The translations under genes were made by a program, and so were the position numbers. Source: Cyclaneusma minus (lineage: Eukaryota; Ascomycota; Leotiomycetes; Marthamycetales; Marthamycetaceae). Taken from it: DNA of 64,000 bases. The stretch is taken from positions 1,178,001 through 1,242,000 of the forward strand of contig JAKZHN010000005.1 in the NCBI GenBank assembly GCA_037179335.1. Direction: 5' to 3'. The notes beneath the pieces are model-generated. The model did no database searches, was not told the origin of the DNA, and saw nothing but the letters and a program-made list of their open reading frames with translations. Below are positions 59,151-64,000 of the stretch, one piece after another; position 1 is the first letter of the stretch; each line of letters opens with the position of its first letter.

Positions 59151-62100
59151 CTTTAATTAAAAACATCTAATTTTATAAAAAATCTAAATATATTAATATA
59201 ATATATTAATTTATACATAAATTGGAAAATAAAGGCAAGCAGCAAATTATTTATATACGTATAAAGGATATAACTGCGAACGGATTTATTAAGCCATTTT
59301 TAAAAATTTAATTTAAAAAGTTTAAAAATATATCAAATATAAAAACCCGTTTTAAATAAGGGATTATAAAAAAAATCCAATATAGCTTTGAAAACGTATT
59401 GGGATAAAAAAAATGCTAATTATATTTATAAACCGCTATAAGGCTTAGAAAAAGTATTAAAATAAGCTTTTAGCGGTGCAAAGGTTACGGGCTATTTATA
59501 AAACCTATTTATTATATAAATAAATAAAAGCTATGCATATATAATACCATTTCCTATAATTGTAAAATTCCCTTCCTTCCTTAATGCTTTAAAAATAAAA
59601 GAATCTCTACCTATATTAAGATTTTATATAAACGGCTATTAATTTCTTTAATTTATCCGCGGCTTATTTTTCTTTCCTTTTTTTTATATTGGTTTCCAGC
59701 GTTTGGATATTTTTAAAAGTTCTTATATTAGCACCCAATTATTAAATTCCTTATTTAGCATTGCTTGCGCTGGTTTTTAGCTGCTTATTAATGCCTAATT
59801 TCGAATTTTTTTTGCTTTATTTTATAAAACTAAGCATGTTTTAAATTCCTTTTATCCTAATATTATAATTTAGCCTTTTCCTAGCCTAATACCAAGCTAT
59901 AATTTAAGGTATTTACCAATTTTGCTTTTTTATTGGATGTTTTCTCCTTTTTTTATTTAAAAGCTTGAAATTTTTATTCTGCTGCTATTTTAATCCATTT
60001 TTATAGCTTTTATTAGGTATTTTATATTATAATTGCTTTTTTGGCTATATTAGCCTATACCAGCAAAAGAAATTGCAATTTGAATTTTATATAAAAGCTT
60101 TATATATATTAAATAATAAAATCGCTGATAATTTGGCTTTATAGCGCATTGAAAAAAAATCTTTAATTTGCTTTTTTTTAAGCTGGTATCCAAATTTTTA
60201 AATATTTAGCGCCTAATTTATTACCTTTTTTGGTTTTTTAATTAATGCCTTTATTTTAAAAAAAAGGCTGCTATTATACGCTATATTAGGCTTTTAAAAA
60301 TTTAAAAATTAATAATTAAAGCTAGCAAAGCCTATATTTTTTTCATATAATTTTAATAGCCGTTTTGCATTAATAATTATTAGGATTTAAGTAGAAAAAA
60401 AAATATATTAAAACCGTTTTTCCTTTTAGCCTGGTAATAGCATTGTTTATTTTTAATTTTTTTGCAAAGGCTTTTAAATAATTGCTAAAATTTTGGCTAT
60501 TTAATTTAAATTTATATTATTATTTAAATAATAATAATATTATATTTCCGGCATAGTTTTTAAAGCTTTTAGCTTTATAAAAATAGGATTTCAGCCTATT
60601 TTATTAAACTTTTAATATTTTATAAAATATTAAGAAAAATAAAAAATGCATATTAATTAAAATACTAGGCTTAATAATTATGATAAAAATTATAATACTT
60701 TTAATATTAAAAAAACACTAGCTAATATTTTAATCCTTATACTAAAAACTTGCTTTTATAAGGCCGTTTTCCTATTTAAGGCATAAAAGCTGGCTGGAAA
60801 TTTAAACTTTACCGCTTTAATTATTTAATTAAACTATTTTTATTGCCGTTGCTTTTAAAGCTTTATTGCTATTTTTCCGCCTAATACTAGGGGTTTTGTT
60901 TTTAATATAAGCTATTAAAAAATATTAAAAACAATTTAATTTAATGGCGCAATTTTCCTTTTAATTATAATAGTATCCGGTTTTTTAATAATAAAGTCGG
61001 ATTTTTAATTTATTTATTTACAAATGCTTTAGCCGTATATTTAAATGGCTTTTATATTGTTAATTGCCTTTTAGCATATTTCAATTGGCGCATTTATATT
61101 AGCACCCTTTTATAATACCAGGCTTTTGCCAATTATTTGCTAAAATTATTTTAAATAATTAATGCTTTATTAAATATTAATATTTGTAAAATTAAAGCTA
61201 TTTTTAAAGCGCTTATTTAATAGAGGTTAATATAATTAGCCTATAAGCTAGTAATTTATACCAATAGCTTTATAATCTAGCAAGGCCTTTTTAAATATAT
61301 TTTATATAATAGCTTATAATATTTAATTTTATAAAAATTCCTGCTTTTAGCTGCAAAATTGGATATTTTATTAAAGCCTATTTATTTCTCTAAATATTTA
61401 AATAATTTTGCAAATGCTTTATTATGCAATTTAATTAATAAAATTGCTAATTATTATTTATAATAATATTTAAATTTGGTTTTGGTATACTATTATTAAA
61501 ATAGGCAATTATAATCCCTTTATTATCCCGGGCGTATTATATAGTTTTTTGTAGCCTAGTCGCAATTTTTTATAGCTTATATAAGTTTTTGATTAATTTT
61601 TAAAAACATTTTAATATTAGGGAAAATAAGCCTTTTTATCCTGCTATTGCAAACCGCATTATTAAATAAATTGTTTTTTGCAATAATAAAATTAATTGCT
61701 ATAAAGAAAATAAATTTAAGCCCGATTTTATTTAAGCCATTTTATTTGCTTTATATCATATTTATACAATTTGCCTAATTTTATAAAAAGCCTTTAAATT
61801 TCTCTTAGTAAAGCTAGCTATAATAGGCTGCTGCAAAAATTTTTAAAAAAATGCAAAGCTTTGCTGCTTTTTAAAGCTTAATTGCTGGATATTATTATTA
61901 AAGCTTTATTATTTATTATTGTTTTTATAATTAAAAAGCAGCTAATTAATTTTAATTTTAGTATTGCATTTAAAATAGCTTTTACCGCTTTGCTTTGCAT
62001 TGCAAAGCTAATTTATAGCTATAAGCAATTTAAAAATTGCCTATTTTTTAATTGGATAAAAATTTAGCGCTAATATATTGCATTTTTTTAAAGCAGGCAA

Positions 62101-62574
62101 TTATATAATTTTTATATTATTTAATAGCAAATTCAATATTAATTATATTAATATAAATATTATTATTATTGTTATTGTTAATTATATTTGCTTTATAAAA
62201 GCCTTATAAGCGTTTTTTATATTGGATTTCCAATTATTAATAATACCGTTACTTTGCTATATTATAAGGTTTTTTATTTGGGCTATTTATTTTATTAAAT
62301 TTTAAAAGCGCTTATAAATTATTAATTGCTTTAATATAGCTAATTATATTAAATATAGCTTTTATAAAATCGCTGCCTAATATATTATAAATAATAATAT
62401 ATTAGAATTTAATATTTAAAAGCTTGGCTAATAGTTTTTCAATCTTTTTAAAAAATTATTATTTTAATAATTTGGCTATTAATTTTAATTCTAATTATTA
62501 ATTTTTTACGGGCAAATATATTATTTTTAATAATTTTTTAATAATTTTTTTGGATATAGCCTATTTTATACCTG
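59151..62574. other. AT-rich RIP block, no recognisable gene
   Basis: Stop-rich. A 61-codon open frame (61882-62067) has no known motif. Frequent AAAGCTTTA/TTAAAGCT words suggest an ancestral repeat, but I could not assign it to a transposon class. Confidence 0.55.
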
Positions 62575-62756
62575 GCTAATTAATTTTAAGCCCGTTAATT
62601 TTAGGATTTTAAAAAAGCTAGCAAAGCTTTAAATACCTTTAAAGCTAAAAAGCAAAACGCTTTTTATTTTTTAGCTATTAGCAAAGCTTTAAAGCCAATT
62701 GGCTATATTTGGCATTTATATTTTTTTAATATATAATAATTTATAAAAATATAAAT
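62575..62756. repeat. Repeat R2, RIP-mutated copy
   Basis: Matches 62960-63168 with a 24-bp gap; every clear difference is C/T or G/A. For example, AATATATAATAATTTATA here corresponds to GGCATGTGGTGATCTATA there. It directly adjoins the mutated copy of R1. Confidence 0.82.
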
Positions 62757-62921
62757 AATTGGTTTTATATTAGAAAATTAGCTGGCGATTAATTATATAT
62801 AAAAAGCATATAAAGCTTTTGGCTAATTAAAAGCGTATAAATAAAGTTTTTAAAAAACTAATATTTTTTTCTTTTTAGCAATGCTTTTTGCAAATCGGCC
62901 GCCAGCTATCTTTATTTTTTT
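62757..62921. repeat. Border repeat R1, RIP-mutated copy
   Basis: 165-bp partner of 40764-40928, with mutations in its left two thirds and a conserved right end (GCTTTTTGCAAATCGGCCGC). Confidence 0.85.
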
Positions 62922-62959
62922 TGTCCGCCTTTTTTATATATAAATTATTATATATTATA

Positions 62960-63168
62960 GCTAACTAGTTTTAAGCCCGCTAGCTCCAGGGTTTTAAAAA
63001 AGCCAGCAAAGCTTCGAATGTCCTTAAAGCTGAAAAGCGAAGCGCCCTTTATCCCTTGGCTGCTGGCGAAGCTTTAAGGCCAATTGGCTATGCCTGGTAT
63101 TTACGGAATAGACGTTGGAAATGGGTATTTTTTTCTCTTGGCATGTGGTGATCTATAGAGACATAAAT
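62960..63168. repeat. Repeat R2, mostly intact copy at the second island border
   Basis: Partner of 62575-62756. It contains an imperfect inverted pair (GCCAGCAAAGCTTC and GAAGCTTTAAGG) and marks the change from AT-rich to normal DNA. Confidence 0.8.
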
Positions 63169-64000
63169 GTCCCAAAAAAGGCTCCGCTGCCCAACATGGC
63201 CATCTATGACGACCCAACGGCTTCCAACAGTCTTATCGAGGAATGATGGGCATGCTTGATCTTGGTAAAGCTGCTGCCCAAGATCACTGCCCAAGATGAC
63301 AGACGGGCCGGGCCTTCAGCAGTTAGATGACGAACACGTTGCACTGCACGCTGCGATGCACGTACGAGGCAGGCTCTTCCGCATCTATCCATCGACTTCC
63401 ATCCCAAGGACCAGTCAGCGAAGCGGCTGATCCAGCGCTGCAGCCAGCGAGCACGAGACTGTCGGAAAGTCGCACGTTTGGCTGCTTTCCAAGCCCCTCG
63501 TGCAGGGCCGAGCCCTCAATGGCCTTCCGATATCGTCGACGTCTCTTCGATGGCACAGTACCGCTGCGACGACGTGGCCGAGTGGCCGGCGTCGTCCAAT
63601 CATCTCGAGGCACGACAGAGTACTCGCTGCTGAGCAATTGGGGGACATCCGGCTTGGCCCACAAAGCTTGTGGTGGGTGTCAGATCATCTCTTTCTGTCG
63701 TTTCTTTCCTGCTCTCTGCTGCTGCAAAGCACCAATCGAGCCATTCTCCACTCCACTGCCACTCATCTATCTTCATGTACTGTCTTGTCGTCTCTACGCC
63801 AATCTCCAGTATTGCTCACCTCGAAGCTCGTGTTCATGCTTCCATGCCTAAACACTCTCTACCACGTTTCCACGTACCACGAAACCACAACTCTTGTACC
63901 TGCGCCCTGTCGGAAAAGCCATGTCATGTTGAATACACGCCTAGGATCATGAGCAGCGAAGATAAGAACTCCACCAAAGCCGGGCGAAATCTCTGAAGAC
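63169..64000. other. Start of a second GC-normal region, no supported gene
   Basis: Several overlapping open frames of 60-170 codons exist on both strands, all without family motifs and rich in Ser/Arg/His as expected for chance frames. An ATG at 63949 reads only MSSEDKNSTKAGRNL before a stop. A gene may begin beyond the window. Confidence 0.5.

Noticed and set aside
61882..62067. 61-codon frame in AT-rich DNA, considered as transposase remnant
   Set aside because: No DDE or helix-turn-helix pattern could be traced in neighbouring frames.
63327..63996. Overlapping frames of up to 174 codons near the right end
   Set aside because: Mutually overlapping, no motifs, composition as for chance frames; no start or splice evidence.
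1..64000. CRISPR arrays, tRNA and rRNA genes
   Set aside because: No regularly spaced repeats with unique spacers, and no tRNA B-box (GGTTCGANTCC) or rRNA-like stretch was seen while reading; a tRNA scan would settle it.

Overview
The window is nuclear DNA of a filamentous ascomycete (Pezizomycotina). Short GT-AG introns with CTRAC-like branch sites, agdC- and Vps32-type genes and heavily mutated retrotransposons support this. The class is not certain; a Dothideomycete-like genome with strong RIP (repeat-induced point mutation) would fit.

Layout: (1) 1-17.2 kb is extremely AT-rich. It is a graveyard of LTR retrotransposons whose copies differ almost only by C-to-T and G-to-A changes. A copia element (about 1.78-14.14 kb) is split by a minus-strand Ty3/gypsy element (4865-13570) with 163-bp LTRs, which itself holds a 3' fragment of a second gypsy family. 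A hAT-like non-autonomous element with an 8-bp target duplication sits at 16061-16907. (2) 17.3-40.9 kb is a gene island of ordinary base composition. (3) 40.9-62.9 kb is a second RIP-mutated block with a chromodomain-type gypsy copy, two more copia copies and a solo LTR. (4) 63-64 kb is again GC-normal; I see no gene there.

Gene island, left to right: remnants of DUF6604-type genes (17.86-22.66 kb, broken); agdC, a secreted GH31 alpha-glucosidase (minus strand); a short-chain dehydrogenase, a DHDPS-family aldolase and a D-galactonate-dehydratase-like enolase-superfamily enzyme (all plus strand); a 3.4-kb stretch without a recognisable gene; a 140-residue unknown protein; ten1 (CST telomere complex, minus strand); and vps32/snf7 (ESCRT-III, plus strand). 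Exon structures were worked out by hand from splice sites that restore frame and family motifs.

How they fit together: the dehydratase and the aldolase catalyse consecutive steps of a non-phosphorylative galactonate route (galactonate to 2-keto-3-deoxygalactonate, then pyruvate plus glyceraldehyde). The dehydrogenase could supply an oxidation or reduction around them, and the divergently transcribed alpha-glucosidase could release sugar outside the cell. That the four form one sugar-acid catabolic cluster is an inference from adjacency and chemistry. ten1 and vps32 are housekeeping genes sharing a 525-bp divergent promoter.
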